A DNA stretch of 64,000 nucleotides from Selaginella tamariscina (Eukaryota; Streptophyta; Lycopodiopsida; Selaginellales; Selaginellaceae): positions 31,592 to 95,591 of the forward strand of contig PUQB01000801.1 of NCBI GenBank assembly GCA_003024785.1. The letters run 5' to 3'. Under the pieces are notes generated by a model. It did no database searches, was not told where the DNA came from, and worked only from the letters and a program-made list of their open reading frames with translations. Of the stretch, positions 36,561 to 50,240 are shown one piece after another. Numbering within the stretch: the stretch's first letter is position 1; every line of letters begins with the position of its first letter. Both the position numbers and the translations under genes were made by a program.

Positions 36561-37830
36561 TCTTTAAACCCTAATTTGAACTAAACCTTAACTTAATAGT
36601 AACCCAACTGAAACATAAAAGTGAGGAATAAGAGTTTTTTAAAAGATAAGTATTATCTTTGCTTAGAATTTTTTAAAGTATTTAATGATAGTTAGTCGAA
36701 CTATCCCTAAACACTTAAGTGTACTAAGGAAAATTGTTTCTCACTATATATATAGTTTGTTAGCATAATTCAATAAATAACTATAATTAACGTCCAAAGT
36801 AAATAAAAATCATAATAAAAATTATGACATCCAATGTGATTAGGTATATTTAAAATTGATTAACTTAATAGATTTGAAGTTTTCAATATGATATGAGTAG
36901 CAGTGTTAGAATTTATTAATGTCTCTCAGATCTTTTTCACATTTTAATATATCATTAAGGTTTCTAATTATTTGATTTGCTAATGGTATTGGTCATGTTT
37001 GATTATGATCATTATGTTATTTTACAACAATTTTGTTTAGAATGGATACTTATAGATAATGATTTGGCTTTAATTATAAAGATATTAAGGTTGTGCTATA
37101 TGCTCAATGAAGTTTTAAACACTTATTCACATTTTTAAATCATCCACAAACTACTAGTTTGATTGAATAATTCAATTCAGCATTTAATTAAATATGTGAA
37201 TTTTAGAAATACCTTAATCTATCTTAAATATATATTGCATATGCAAATTTTAAATACCATAAATATTAAATTCAATCTATCTTATTCAAGGCATTATACA
37301 TGCAAATTTAAAATTAGTAAATTGGGGTTAAATATTAACATGGAGGCTAAACAATTAGATTTGTTCAATATCTGAATAGCTTAGTTGGGACATAACATGA
37401 CATCAAACCTATCAAAATATACAAACAACGGTCTGGTATTGAACACTTTCCAAAATTGATTGAATTTAATCTCTACTAGGTGCTTTGAAAGATGGGTTCT
37501 CAAGTATACCAAGTATATTTAATATACTTAAACATGGAGCAAATTGTTCATGTGGTTCCTACAATTAGTACGATATTAGAAATTCATTGTTCATGTGGCC
37601 GTAAGTAGTACGATATTAAAAATTCATTAAAGACATTTGACACAAGTTCCGAGCTGGCTCACATTGATTACATGTCCAACAAAGAAATATAATGTAAAGT
37701 ATTGTACGTGTATATAATATATGTATATATACATAATACACAGTGACATATGAGTGGTGATCTAGCTTCCATATGTCAGTGCCACGTGTCACAAGTGTAA
37801 GGAAACTGGTGTATGTAATCTGGTCACTTT
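36561..37830. other. AT-rich intergenic DNA, no gene seen
   Basis: Low-complexity A/T with no domain-bearing frame. The word TACGATATTA followed by AATTCATT is duplicated at about 37570 and 37610. Confidence 0.5.
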
Positions 37831-37964
37831 TATGTACAAGCATGTGAATATGCATAAGACTTATGATGTATATAATTATCTATTATTTCATTTAAGAAGT
37901 TAGAGAAGTCTTTAAATATATACTTTTAAGCCCTTGCCTCAAGCTTGTTGTAAACATATACAAA

Positions 37965-39943
37965 TTATTTATTGCGTGAGGAGCTGTCAAACTGGCAAAC
38001 ATAAAAGAAAATGAATCAAGAGCGACACACACACACACACACGCATACAAATATACCAGTTATAACAAAGACGTATGCACACAAACCCAGCAAATAACTA
38101 TGAAATATACATGATTTTATATACACGTTAAATGTGCGTGTGCATGTGTAGGCATTTCTTTTCTATCATTATATGTATATGTTTTTTCATGTCAGTGTGT
38201 ATAACCATACTCAAACACACACGTACACACACATGTACACACTTACTTGAGCGTTGTATTTGATAACCAAATCACGAATATATTTATCTCTCCATATTCT
38301 TGACACTTGTTCAGATTTGAGCTTCGCCTTCAATCTTGCTATCTCAAGTTCCAGATCAAGCTTTTCCTTAATGGAATATTCTAACTGGAGGGTATCTATG
38401 ACGTCTTTGAAGAATATGCCAGCATCCAACGCTGCAAACACGTTCTCATCCTTCCCTATAAACATATATAAAATATTTACTGAGTATATATAAAATGTGA
38501 TATACATAGCATTAAAACTAAGGAAAATTATTAAATTGATCCTCTAATTTTAATATAATTATAAAACTGACTCTTTAGTTTTATATAATTTTCAAATTGA
38601 CTTTATCAGCTTAATAATCACTCACATACATACATATTTGATATGTATGTGCTATATTTTAGCATTAAACAATATTTATCATTTGTGTTACAATATATGC
38701 ATTGTGTGGGTGTATGTGTTCTGATTACGAGTAAATAATTATATGGTCAGTTTGATAATTATATAAAACTAAAAAGTCAGTTTGATAATTTTCCCTTAAA
38801 AATATAAACATTTAATAATTTTTAATATATATTAAGAATATATACACCCAATAGTATACTCTAGCATAGTAACTTACAAAAGATTAATCATATGTACCTT
38901 TTAAGTGCTCAGCAAAATCACCATCAGTTTCACATAGTTTTGACACCAGTGACCCTGAGATAAATATCACAGAGGGTTTGCCCAAGACCAGAAGAGCCGT
39001 CCATTTGTATCTCAAGCCTTGATTTAGCTTCTTCTAAAGAGCGTATAATTTTTGAATACCTTGTAGAGCAGTCGTTTCTCCTATAATGATTTATTAAATT
39101 AGCAAAATCAATTTATAATTATTATTATGAATTTATTAAAATTTATTATGTATATGACATATATTAGTTAACATATGAGAAAATTACATATATATCCTTG
39201 GAATCTTTAAATTCGCACATTTATAATAATAAAAGAAAATGAAGCTTATTAAGTAGCACAATCATAAATATTATAAAATCAAATGCCATAATCTTTAAAT
39301 ACCTGTTGCGATATACATGTTTAATGGGTGTGTTTTGGAGTAATGATTAATTATTATGATATATATATATATATATATATATAAATGTTTTGAAGTGCAT
39401 GAATATTATATTATATTTCTCTATTATAAATTTAATAATATAGTGAACATACCTTAATATGTCACCAAATGTTTTCCAAAACTCGAGAGTGGTTTTGATG
39501 GTTTCTTTAATAATTTCACGCGAGGCCTTAGTAGAATGCAACCCTGAATACCAGGACTGTACAATATGAATAGTTTAAATTATAATATGCAAATATTAAA
39601 CAATATAATTACAATTAATTGATATTAAACTACTTGTTTAACACGCACGCACACAACATACTATCCAGAGCTGCTTTGTCAACTGCTTAATATTAAAGCC
39701 ACAAAGGTGGAGTTGCCTCTCCAATGTTAAGCTCAGTTGTTTCATTGCCTCCAGGTTTTGTTTTAACTCAGGAACCACTTTGCATATGTGCTCTACTAAT
39801 TCCCTCGTTTTAACTTCCGTAATGTGTTTAGTTTCCTTAATCTGATCTGTTAATCTGCTATCTTCGTCACTTATTATACTAGCTACTTCAACTCCTTTCC
39901 AGAACGATCCTGTTTCCTTATCATTGCCTTCATCATCTGCTAT

Positions 39944-39986
<43 letters not shown>

Positions 39987-41750
39987 ACAACATATAAGTG
40001 AACAAATTACCTGACGATACGCTTTGTGGATTGTTTCAATGCCAAAGAGCAAAGTGGTAACAGTGTTTTGAAACTCGTTAACTATTATGCTAATCTGCGT
40101 TTTATAGTTGTTAATCTGCAGTATATTCTCCTCTTCCTGTCTCATAAAACTGTCCGATTGTTGCTGCATTGCAGCCAGCGTTTGTGATAAGTGCGCTTGA
40201 GTCGTTGTATGTGCAGTCTTCTCATCTGTGAAACCAAGTGTGTGTATGCATGCGTGCGTGTGCGTGTGCGTTGTACAAAAGTATACACATTTCACACACA
40301 CGCACCTTCTAAGGCACACCACAAAATGCTTAGTTAACTCATCAACGCTCTTGCTGTGTCTTTCCATGTCGTTCATTCGATCGGTCTTTAAAGCCGATAG
40401 ACATAACGTTGTTTGTGCATGAGCTTTCTTCTCCTCTGTGGATTAAGAATAATTAAGACGTGTTTTAAAAGAGAATATACCTTCTTAAACTATGTACCTT
40501 GAAGTTCAAACTTCAGCAAGCTCACACTCGAAGATGTGGATTGCAGGTTAAGCTTTGTACTCTCTACTTCACTTCTAAGTGCCTATACACACGTTAATGT
40601 ACTATTTACACACACGCGCGCGCACGCGTGTGTGTGTGTGTGTGTGTGTATTTTACCTGATTGGAGACTAATAGTTCTTGATATGCAAGCTCCATATGAT
40701 GGATTAGTTCATTGGACTTATTTAGCTTTTCCTCTAAACTGCGGTGAATATTCATCTCCATGTCTAAAGCTTGATTGGAAGAGTCAAGCTGCTTTGTTAA
40801 TATCTCAAAAGCTTCTAAAGATACCATGTTCTCATTGGACTCTGTTAGGGTTCCCTGTATGTTCAGTGAGCGTGCGTGAGTGTGTGTGCGTGTGTATGTT
40901 CATTCATATATAATCTAATACGATTTATTAATGATACATAATTATATGACGCACTAATGATGCATCTCTCCAGCATTTGTAGATGTATAAGTATTCACTA
41001 TATACAGAGATAATGTACAGCCTACACACACGCACACACGCGCACCTTAAGTATGTATATGTGTCTCTGCACACACACACACAACATTATACCTCATCTT
41101 GTTTGTCACAACATATAGTCATAGTTTCAGCTTGAATGAGCTGGCATGAATTTTCCAGCTTGATCAGGCTTATGTCCTCAACCTCACCAGTCTACATAGC
41201 AAAATATAATAAATAAAAATGTATATTTTTAAGTCAGATAATAAAAAACTAGAAAAAAATAAAAAAATAACTTTAATTTATATAATAAGTTTAAATATAA
41301 AAAACATATATACCTTTAATTGGGAAAAGAATGCCTGTGCTATGCTCTTGAACTCGGCCACCACTTCCACGTCCGTGCGTTTAACAGTTTGCTGCAAAAC
41401 AACATACTACTTAAAGCAAATATTAAATAGTTAAAATTATTAATATAATTAATGAATAAGTTTTATAATAATATCCGAATTAATACATACCTGGTTTACA
41501 TTTTCCTCAGTAGACTTCCTTTGCTCTTTTGTTCCAAATCTTCACATTCCGTACATGCATCGCATATGAGCATATTCTCTTTAAATGTTCCCTCTCTTTC
41601 AAAACGCAGACCTGACGCATGTACATACACGCATATATATACATACAAGTGCGTGGGTGCACATGTTTATTTAGTATGTTATAGATCTAATAATCAATTT
41701 CCACATACACACACATTATGTATGCATGTATATATGTAAATATATTTCGT

Positions 41751-41797
<47 letters not shown>

Positions 41798-44070
41798 ACT
41801 TACCATATTTGTTTTTACAAGCCTTGTCACCCACCTTCAAGTTCAGTGGGATTCGAACCTTGACTTCTAAACTTCTCATTCTCCACAAGAAGTTGCTGAA
41901 CTCTAGCTTGTAGAACTGAACAAACAGACTAGTATATTAATCACGTTTACATGTATTTACACGATGCATATATTTGTATAGCTTATTATTGTATATATAT
42001 GTTAGCACACCTTCTATATCTGAGAGTAATTTAGCTTGTAAGTTACTCCTTTGCCCCATTTCCTTGTCCTCGGCAAGCTCCTGAAGTCTCAGTCTCAATG
42101 CTGAAACAAAGGAAACCGCATGTGTGTGTGTGTTGTTCAGTATCTTGTAGTCTGTATGTTACACACGCACACACACACCTGCACATCTAGTTGCTTCTTC
42201 ATGGTAAAGTTCATTCAAGGCATAATTCTCTTTATCAATTTTCTCTATCTGTTCTTTTGTAGAAGCCAGTTCCTTATTTCTGCTAGAGAGATCCTTCTCC
42301 AACACAGCAAGCCTGGCTGCAAACTTGTCATTCGCCTCCTGTTTCAATACACAAAATATAAAAGAAAATATAATAAATCAAGTTAACAATTTTTTTCAAC
42401 TCACTGTGTATGTGTTAAGTGTGTGTGCATGTGTGCGTCCGTGTACAGTAGCATACCTGACCTTGTTGAGTGCTGCAGTATTGAATGCAGCATCTTCAAG
42501 CTCGTCGGCAGTAATACGAAGCTTACGTTCCGTATCGGCAAGCCTGTTATATGAACAAAAATTGAAGTATTAATAATAATAATCAATAATAAACATATAC
42601 CTCTTAGCAGCTTTTTCATTTTCTTCACGAAGCCGTACAAGTTCCTTTACATCATCTGGACACTCTTCATGGAGCCTCATCAGTTCCTCCTCGTGGCGAA
42701 TCATTACCTGAAATATACATCGGACGAGTATATAAAACACACACAAAGCATATCATTACCGCCTTCAAGGAGTCGTTTGCAGCTCTAGCGTCCTTTAAAT
42801 CTTTTCTACATTTCTGTAGCTCCTGCTCCCTCCGTTTCAGAATCTGTAAACATTTCATATAGAATCAGCTGTTAGTGTGTGTGTGTGTGTGTAAATTAAT
42901 ATATTTTTACATCGTGTGTATACCTCTTGAGAATCCAGATAATCCTGCTCTTTCTGTGAAGCATGAAATCTCTGTGCTTCGATTTCAGCATCCAAATCCT
43001 CCTTTTCTTCCTTCCATGCCAATCTCTCCATCTCGATCTTATTTGCTAGTTGCTTATAGCTTACCTGCATAGAGATACGCGCGGTACAAATCAACCGATA
43101 AACTCATATTGCTCACATCGTTTGCTTCATCATTAAAAAGCTCATGATATGAAATTATGTTCATTTCATGATATGCAGCTGTTAATGTGTACATCGTATG
43201 TATGTACATATGCATATTGGGTTATAGAGAGAGTGTGTGTTGTTGCAAGTCAGCCATGCAACATGATGAGCTCATGTTGCCGAGTCATGGTTTCTATGGT
43301 ATGTCCATAATGTGGATACAAAATCTTCTCTCTCTCTCTCTCTCTCACGCGCGAGCAACACACACACACACACCTCTAACTTGGTCTTGGGTTGATAACT
43401 AGCATTAGACATTGAAGCTTCTATCCCGAGCTTGGGAAGGTAACTTGTTAACAGTTTAAATGCAGCCATGACTTTCTCTTCTGTTTCCTGGTCTAACTCC
43501 ATGTCCACGAGCAATCTGTACATACCAACTGAGTATAGGTACAGACACCGATAAAGGGAGTCTATTTCCGCAGGTTCAAGCCCAATCTCAGTCAGTTTCT
43601 TTCTGTAAGAAGACATGTCAAGTTAGTGTTAATTAAGTTAATATATACGTAGTTTATGCTTGCTTATGTATCTATATAAAAACACTCACATATGTATCTG
43701 TTGTAATAAGAGGTTTTACCTGTCAAGACCAGTTCGCTTCAGGCCAGATTCTCCAAACATTGGGGCCGACTGTAATATAATGTTTCTTAATTTTATTCAA
43801 AGCGGTGTTTTCTGTAATTCGCAGTACTCTGGAGGATTTTAAGTCAATCTCACACACACAAACGCACGCACGCACGCACGCACACACACTTACCTGAGAA
43901 GTTGCAGTGGAAAGGATCTTGGACAAGAGTCTATCAAGCCATGCCTCGACCAATGCAGACTGCTCTAACTCGATCGATGAGTCATCTATCCAAGGCTCAT
44001 TTACAATGTCTGAGAATGGATTGCCATCAAGATCCATGTCGTTCCTCAGGGCTTGAGGTCGCGCCTCCAT
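37965..44070 (-). CDS. Long coiled-coil protein of unknown family, about 20 exons
   Basis: It starts at ATG 44070 (MEARPQALRNDMDLDGNPF) and ends in a mini-exon FDSSSRNK plus stop (37991-37965). Exons fixed by GT/AG and phase: 44070-43894, 43769-43720, 43602-43374, 43064-42924, 42843-42760, 42707-42601, 42543-42462, 42338-42179 and 42100-42011. Later exons are near 41930-41800, 41610-41490, 41395-41332, 41192-41094, 40855-40660, 40584-40503, 40436-40304, 40226-40012, 39940-39662, 39557-39455, 39080-38900 and 38460-38250. After a short N-terminal globular part (GLEPAEIDSLYRCLYLYSVG) nearly all exons are heptad-rich coiled coil (KEEKEDLDAEIEAQ, LRITADELEDAA). One or two frame corrections are needed in the 41.5-41.9 kb exons. 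It may be a microtubule, centriole or kinetochore-type scaffold, but I do not recognise the family. A truncated copy of its 3' end lies at 22330-22915. Confidence 0.75.
38522..38795. mobile_element. MITE in an intron of the coiled-coil gene
   Basis: The left end GGAAAATTATTAAATTGATC and, on the other strand, the right end GGGAAAATTATCAAACTGAC are inverted repeats. Each is followed by a second copy of the subterminal word (CTGACTCTTTAGTTTTATAT on the left). The centre holds AGCATTAAACAATAT and TATCATTTGT. A second member lies at 61352-61634, also in an intron. No coding sequence. The target duplication is not clear. Confidence 0.75.
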
Positions 44071-44725
44071 TCTTTACCTCGCGCCCATTTGAATTCCAGA
44101 GCCCTAAAAGAAATTCTTAGAATATTCCTATAAAATCAGAATGCCGCCACGTCATTATAGAATACAAGCAACTGTTTAACAAAAACTTAAATTAAATTAA
44201 ATAATAAAAAATAAAATAAAATTAGGATTATGAAATGTTAAGTATGATAGGTATCGGTTTGTTTTTAACATGAAAGTTAATTTTGAATAAAAATTAATTT
44301 TGAAGATGTGATTCCTTTTAAAAGAAAATCAAGTATGCCAAATAAAAATAACAATAAATAGCATGTAATATGTGTAAATGTAAATAAAAAAAATTTTAAA
44401 TTAAAAAATTAAATTTTAGTGTTACCATTAATATTCTTCGGTAAGGATATATATATATATATATATATATAGTGTTATTAAAGAATGTAGAAAAATTTAT
44501 TAAAGAATAATATATTGAAGAATGAATTTTGATGAAACATTTTTATTTGGTTTTATAATTTATTAAAACTTAAGTTTAAACTATTATATTTTTTTAATTT
44601 ACTAATAATTAATTAAGTTATTAATTTTTAAAATTTGAAGAACCAAAAAGACAAAATAGAAATGATATTTTACAATAAGCTTTGCCATTGCTGCATAGGG
44701 TACATATCCATAAAAAATGGTATAC
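44071..44725. other. Intergenic DNA between the coiled-coil gene and PsbQ
   Basis: AT-rich, with an (AT)n run at 44448-44471. It must contain the promoter of the coiled-coil gene and the 3' end of PsbQ transcripts. No TATA box stands out against the AT-rich background. Confidence 0.5.
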
Positions 44726-45815
44726 TCAAGCAGAGATCTTGGCAATGACGTCATCCAGTGCTGCCACGGTGTCATTGTAGCTTTGCTCAGCTGCTATCGG
44801 ATCCTTCATTCGTGCTGCGAAATCCAGCTGCAAAAATACACGTTTACAAGTGTGTGTGTGTGTCTGCATGCGTGCGCATATGCGTGTTTAACTATATTTA
44901 TATCTGCATGATTACACGTGCAAACGCACAGATTCAGCACATTCACTTCTCATTGGAACTCTCTCTCTTTCTCTCCAAATCTACGGACGATTACTTAGTT
45001 GTGACACAACTGAGCTGTGTATGTGTGGATACATATATACAAACATATTAGATTTGTTATAGGCTGTAAATTGTATATACATTACCTTGTCCATCACATC
45101 AAAGAGCTTGCTGGTAAGCTTCTTGATCTCCTTGCGCTCCTCCTTGCTCTTGGAAGAGAGTATGGTAGTGAGGTCGTACCTCAAGTACGTGGCCTTGCTA
45201 CGGAGGTCATTGCGGACGTATGGCCAGCTCTTCTTCTCGATCAGTTTCTTTCACTCCAACAATGTCTTTGGAGGCATCCTTGATTCTGTTCACTGCTTCT
45301 GCCGGAGTTACAGGCTGCAAAAAGGAACGGTCTTTCAATGGCAGGTCCAGGTCCCTCGGCTGGTCAGCATTCTCCGTGCCGGCTGTAATATGTATGTGTA
45401 AGTGTGTGTGTGTGTGTGCGCGCGTGTGTGAGACATAGCTTTATCATACTGCAGCTATGGTGAAAAGGTTCACTTACGGAGTCCGCCAGAGGGTGGAGGA
45501 GGGACCGTTGATCTTGATATCAGTTAGTGCTCGAGATTCCTGATCGACGGCAAGGACTCCAGCTGCAGCCAACAGGACACCAAACATTGCCCGTCTGCTC
45601 TGTGTTGGTGCCTCATCTTGCTGCAGTTGAGCTCGAACATTCAATTGCCTGTTATTGCTTAATTATCATGTTGTAAACACACGCACACGCACATACACAC
45701 ACCTGTTAAATCTGGCTACACGAGGGGATTCAAACGAGCCAGTGAATTGGCTTTTGTCGAGGATTGCATTTGGAGAGCTTGCCACTTTGAGACCCAAAGA
45801 AGACATAGTTGCCAT
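44726..45815 (-). CDS. PSBQ: PsbQ, oxygen-evolving enhancer protein 3 of photosystem II
   Basis: Four exons: 45815-45703, 45648-45478, about 45381-45086 and 44827-44726. I chose the start [10 protein letters not shown] at 45815 over an in-frame ATG 13 codons upstream, because it begins a normal plastid transit peptide. Exon 2 carries a twin-arginine thylakoid signal (SRRAMFGVL plus a hydrophobic stretch). The mature part includes [55 protein letters not shown] and the end [12 protein letters not shown], all typical PsbQ, a four-helix lumenal protein that stabilises the Mn4Ca cluster. Two single-base problems are seen. One extra C at the exon 2/3 junction (about 45381) and one extra A in GTGAAAGAAACTG (about 45250) break the frame. 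Everything else is conserved, so I take these as sequence errors. Confidence 0.93.
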
Positions 45816-46979
45816 TCTTTGAGGAACCCCACACAATTGATACAACCTATACACACAAGAGTTTTTGAGATATGGTTCCGTACATCATGGTCGAATGTAC
45901 GGGAGCTTCTCTCTGATTGGATGAGATAGGATGTGAATGGCCAATCACTGATATCCTATCCATCCATAAAACATGAACATTAGCTTATAAGTTAATTTAA
46001 GGTAATATCTATTTACCATTTCAATGTATATGTGTATATAGCAAAGAATAGGATGAATGACCTCATTATTACATGGTTAATACACAATTTTATTATAATT
46101 CACAAAAATTAAATTTATATTTTAAGCATTAAGCTCGTTGAAAGTTCTATTTTCCACATTAGATTTGAATTTTACACACACATATATTATCATTTTGAAA
46201 GTAAATTACTATTAATATATTTTGATCTCATACGATTATTATGTTTTAAAGATAATTTATTCATATCACATATTTAAAACATACATATTTTAATCAAAAC
46301 TTATTTTATGTTACCGTTAAATAAACACACATGCCAGTATATTTTTAAAATATACTGCATTATCATTATTAGTATCTATTTAAGTTTATAAATTAACTAA
46401 ATGTACATCGTTAGAAATTTTTAAATACAGTTCAAATTTATGTATATTTTTTAAATACACTTATCATCCATGAAAATTTTCTTAATTAAAGTTTTAAGAT
46501 AAAAATAAAATCTAAGCCATCTAATTAAGATATATATCATTAGAAATATACTTTATCATCAATCTTTCTGTTAATAATACTAAAAATATAAAATATTTAA
46601 TTTATAAAAAAAACTCAAACAAAGTTTAATGTTGAAATAAAAAAATCTAAATCATTGGATTTATATATTTCATTCAATCGAGACATATTATACACACGTA
46701 AGGCATACATGTACTCTGTATGATGGGAGTTACACTGTACAAATTAAACCCTATATATGTCTCTATAATAATTAGTATAATAATTGCTTATCTGAATATT
46801 AGAATTGAAAGGTTTTATACATACCACAAGGAAACAAAACATCATGAGTTCATAACATATAACAAAATGAAAGTTACTTAATTCATGAAAATTAAAACAA
46901 ACTTAAGCAGAGAACTGCTTGTACAAAAGCTATCACAAAGTGCTTAAGAACTCATAAGTTAAGTTTGGTTTTCATCCTT
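45816..46979. other. AT-rich intergenic DNA, no gene seen
   Basis: It should contain the PsbQ promoter close to 45850-46000. The rest is A/T-rich with no domain-bearing frame and no element ends recognised. Confidence 0.5.
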
Positions 46980-48960
46980 AAACTCAAACCTCTATTGAGC
47001 TTCTGTTTCATCATGTTTGTGTTTATCATATCCTGGAGGAGCATCTGCTGAATCTCAAGCTTGCCTATGATGGCACCTAATAATGTTACAAGCTCTTACT
47101 TCCCTTGTTTAAGGATGAAACTGTGTGCATGAGTGCGTGTGTGCGTGCTTGTGCATGTGAGAGAGATATCGAACAATTCTCATTCATCAACATTGATCCT
47201 CATCACATATTCTCGGTTGATTGTGAATTGCTAAAGTGATATTCAATGGGGGAGTCACAATTAAAACACACATGTCATGCATGATCCTTTGTGAAGGAGG
47301 ATGATCCATTTGCATTTGAATACACAATTATGTCCCTCCTTAGTTAGTTATAATTCATCCAAACTCCTATGCTAATGAATGAAATGTTTGAAATGGGCAA
47401 CCTCTTGCATTACATATTAATGACTAGCTTTTTTTCATCTTTTTGTATCCCTTTGTTATGTTTTACAGTTGATTTCTCCTGCTCCTCCTACAACAGCACA
47501 ATTCTTTTTTTTAAATCATTCACGTTTGCTGAACCAACAATTTTCAATATTACATTCACTCATTGGTCCTAATAGTGATTGTTAAGTGCTTATTGTTTGA
47601 ATTAACATTGTGAATCTTTTTTGTTTTGCACTTTCCTTTAGTATGCATGTTGTGGGCGCTATTATAATCAACCTTGTATAATCGGCATACACTTGCTTGC
47701 ATAGTTGGATGCTAACATCTCAATTGTGAATTTTATTTTCTCGAGTTTGCACCAAAGCTCAACAATAACCTCTGTTCTTGTAAAAATCAAATTACAATTG
47801 TTGCCTAAGGTCTTATTTTTAAACTTCTCATTCACAGCTTTAGTCGAAACAAGCACGTACATTTCTTCATATTGCAAACCTCCTATCATAATAGATCCAT
47901 AATGTAAGAGTTTTAACTCAAAGGGCTAACACATAGTTGTCAAGTGGCTAACACTTTATATGAATAATGGTAAATCTTTCAAGATGACCCCAAGAATTTG
48001 ACTCAAAAGCTTAAATAAGAATAAGACATAAAGTCCTACCTTAAGTCCCTTAAAATGATTATTCTCTGAACCTTAAAGGATAATCCGAATATACTTTAAG
48101 ATTCTATCTCAATAAATTTAAACATGTTTATGTCTTAACTCCACTAAGAAGACATGCCTTTTGCATATTTCCATGGTAGAGTTAAGGCCTCATGACTTAA
48201 CCCTTGAGGACTCATTTTCATTTAGGTGTATAACCCTTTTAGGGTTTGAGTGGCTAAGTCATACCCTAGTAGTGAGGACATGAGTGTGTGTCATAAGTGG
48301 GAATGTTTTTTTAGTAAACTCTCTAAAATTAGGTTTGGATACTTTAAATATACAACCTTGCAAGTGTTTCACAAAAGAACTCCTACTAATGAGCTTAGGT
48401 TGTTTAACTCATGTATCTCAAGGAGAACATTTCTTAACCAAATGTGTTAATAACACACCCAATTACGAGACCTAACCTTCTTTTAATCAATGCCTAAGGC
48501 TTAGCACTGTGATATAAGCACAAGCACGCTTGTTTTTAAAGTATTTAACCCCTAGCATTAAGCTCATAAGATCACCGTAAAGGGCATGTCTTGAGCATTG
48601 TACCATGTGTCATTTATACTAGTGTCACATCTTCATGTGATATTATTTTTCAAGATGTAGTTATTTCATTATAGCCCCTTAAATTCAAGAGTTACACTTA
48701 GTGCTATAAATGTGATTCATAAATGTCAACTCTAAAACCCTTATATGTAAACCCTCAAAAACTTAATAAAAAAGAACTTGTAAACCAAGATTTTACATCC
48801 ATAGTTGGACAAGGACATAAATGTGGCCTGTTTAATTACGAGTGTTGCTATTAGCTTGATGTAAAGGAATAAGTTGGAGACCTGCCTCAATCTCTAACCC
48901 TTGGAACATATGAAACTTCTAAAATACGAATTCACCAATGTTAAAGATAAGTTTGATTGT
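46980..48960. repeat. Dispersed repeat family, copy 3 (carries the empty copia site)
   Basis: The 47185-47790 part is a close match, same orientation, to 52320-52794 plus 57363-57510. The 47810-48610 part matches 51380-52180 in inverse orientation and 35400-36000 directly. At 47646-47665 the sequence GCATGTTGTGGGCGCTATTA is the uninterrupted counterpart of the copia insertion site. A minus-strand frame at 47889-47668 (GGLQYEEMYVLVSTKAVNEK) may be an old coding remnant. Confidence 0.75.
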
Positions 48961-49020
48961 AGTTACGAGATGACTTTCTAATTTTCCACATTGCTGGCAA
49001 GGCAAGTCGATGAACACTTG

Positions 49021-49200
49021 AGGTTGACCACGTGGCAGAGACTTCAAGAATATCCGGTCTCGATTCTAGAATATTTTGTTCATGTTAGGGCTCCACCGTC
49101 CGATCTAGGTGAGGTTGACCACGCGGCAGAGACTCAAGAATATCCGGTCTTGATTCTAGAATCTTTTTGTTCATGTTAGGGCTCCACCGTCGATCTAGGG
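49021..49200 (+). repeat. Two 90-bp direct repeats upstream of the Crinkler-like copy 1
   Basis: Units at 49021-49111 and 49112-49200 both read AGGTTGACCACG(T/C)GGCAGAGA, then CAAGAATATCCGGTCT and ATTCTAGAAT, and end GGGCTCCACCGTC..GATCTAGG. A diverged third unit lies at 58620-58720 upstream of Crinkler-like copy 2. The first unit contains CCACGTGG, a palindromic G-box core. The position just upstream of both paralogues suggests promoter sequence. Confidence 0.85.
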
Positions 49201-49285
49201 ACTGCATTCCTAATACCTTCTCACAGGTGCCTGGCGCCTACGACATTGATGTGAACACCACTTTACGGCAAGGGTTTTCGGTCGA

Positions 49286-50240
49286 ATGGAGACCCAGCTT
49301 GCAGCGCTGCAGGCTGAAATTGAGAATGTGGAGAAACAGATTCAAGACATCTGCCCTTAATGAGCAACCAGAATCTTTTGCTTCAAGGTAAGCATTGCCA
49401 TGCATTCTTCTATTTGTTGCTTCGGTTCTAACTTGGAATGTTTCAGTGAGTCATGGAGTCGGTGGATCTGGAGCCCTCTATTTATTTTTTTTCTTCTTGT
49501 TCTTGTTTTCTATTTCCTGTGAAAGCCGTTGAAGTCTTCAAAGTTTGTTTTCATTTCTTTGTATCTGCACTCCCTTATTCCATTGAGGTCAGTCCCACTT
49601 CCTTCTTCTCTTGAAGCTGTGCTTGCACCCGTTGAGATCACGAAAGCAACAGAATATTTATGTCACATTATTTTCTCTTGCACCTCCTCACGCCTTTTGT
49701 TTTTAACTGTCGTGATAAATCTTTGATATGTTTCTTATGCCTATGCTTTCAGTGTAAGCAACGCGGTCTCCTTGATTCGATTTACTGTATCTTTTGTGCA
49801 GGAAAAGGAGCTTGATGAATACTTGAAGCTCATTGGAAAGCCAGCAAGCTGGAGGAAGGATCGAGAGTTTTTCTAGAAGACTGGTAGAGCTCCACGGCTG
49901 GTGTCTCAGTATGGCACTCCTGACTGGAGATACTATCCGAGGCTTCACATCGAGAAAGAGCATAGGCAAGGCTGGTTGGAAGAGTTCATCGAGATTGTTG
50001 CGGGGGCAACAGGCTGCTCTCCAGTTCCACGGGCAGTATTGAGTAAGTGCCTTCTACAGCGAGGAAGGGAGAGGTGCATGTACGACAGAGGCTACAGCTA
50101 CACACAGGTGCAGATAGCAACTCCAGCGGGAGGGGACTGAGGTGGTGGACTGAAACGATGAGGTCAGAAAACGTAAAAAGCTGCGTTGGGTTGAACGCAG
50201 AGGCTGCTATTATATTGGCCCTCAGGTCTTTTTAGGCTGA
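49286..50240 (+). pseudogene. Crinkler-like gene copy 1, internally deleted
   Basis: The first exon starts at ATG 49286 with a coiled coil (METQLAALQAEIENVEKQIQ) and ends at a donor near 49390 shared with copy 2. The last exon, from about 49802, matches the C-terminus of copy 2: KELDEYLKLIGKPASW, PRLVSQYGTPDWR, GWLEEFIEIVAGATG, and an end reading YTQVQIATPAGGD. A stop interrupts it after DREFF. The P-loop NTPase exons present in copy 2 are missing here, although the intron sequence before the last exon is kept. It is therefore a deletion derivative of the same gene. It lies 9.5 kb before copy 2 in the same orientation. Confidence 0.75.

Noticed and set aside
40606..40660. Open frames extended by CA/TG repeats, giving TH or VC runs
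   Set aside because: These are intron microsatellites read through past a splice donor. The exon ends before the repeat.
41830..41870. A GGTTCGAATCCCACT word on the minus strand resembling a tRNA T-arm (B box)
   Set aside because: It lies in an exon of the coiled-coil gene, and no acceptor stem, D-arm or anticodon arm can be folded around it.
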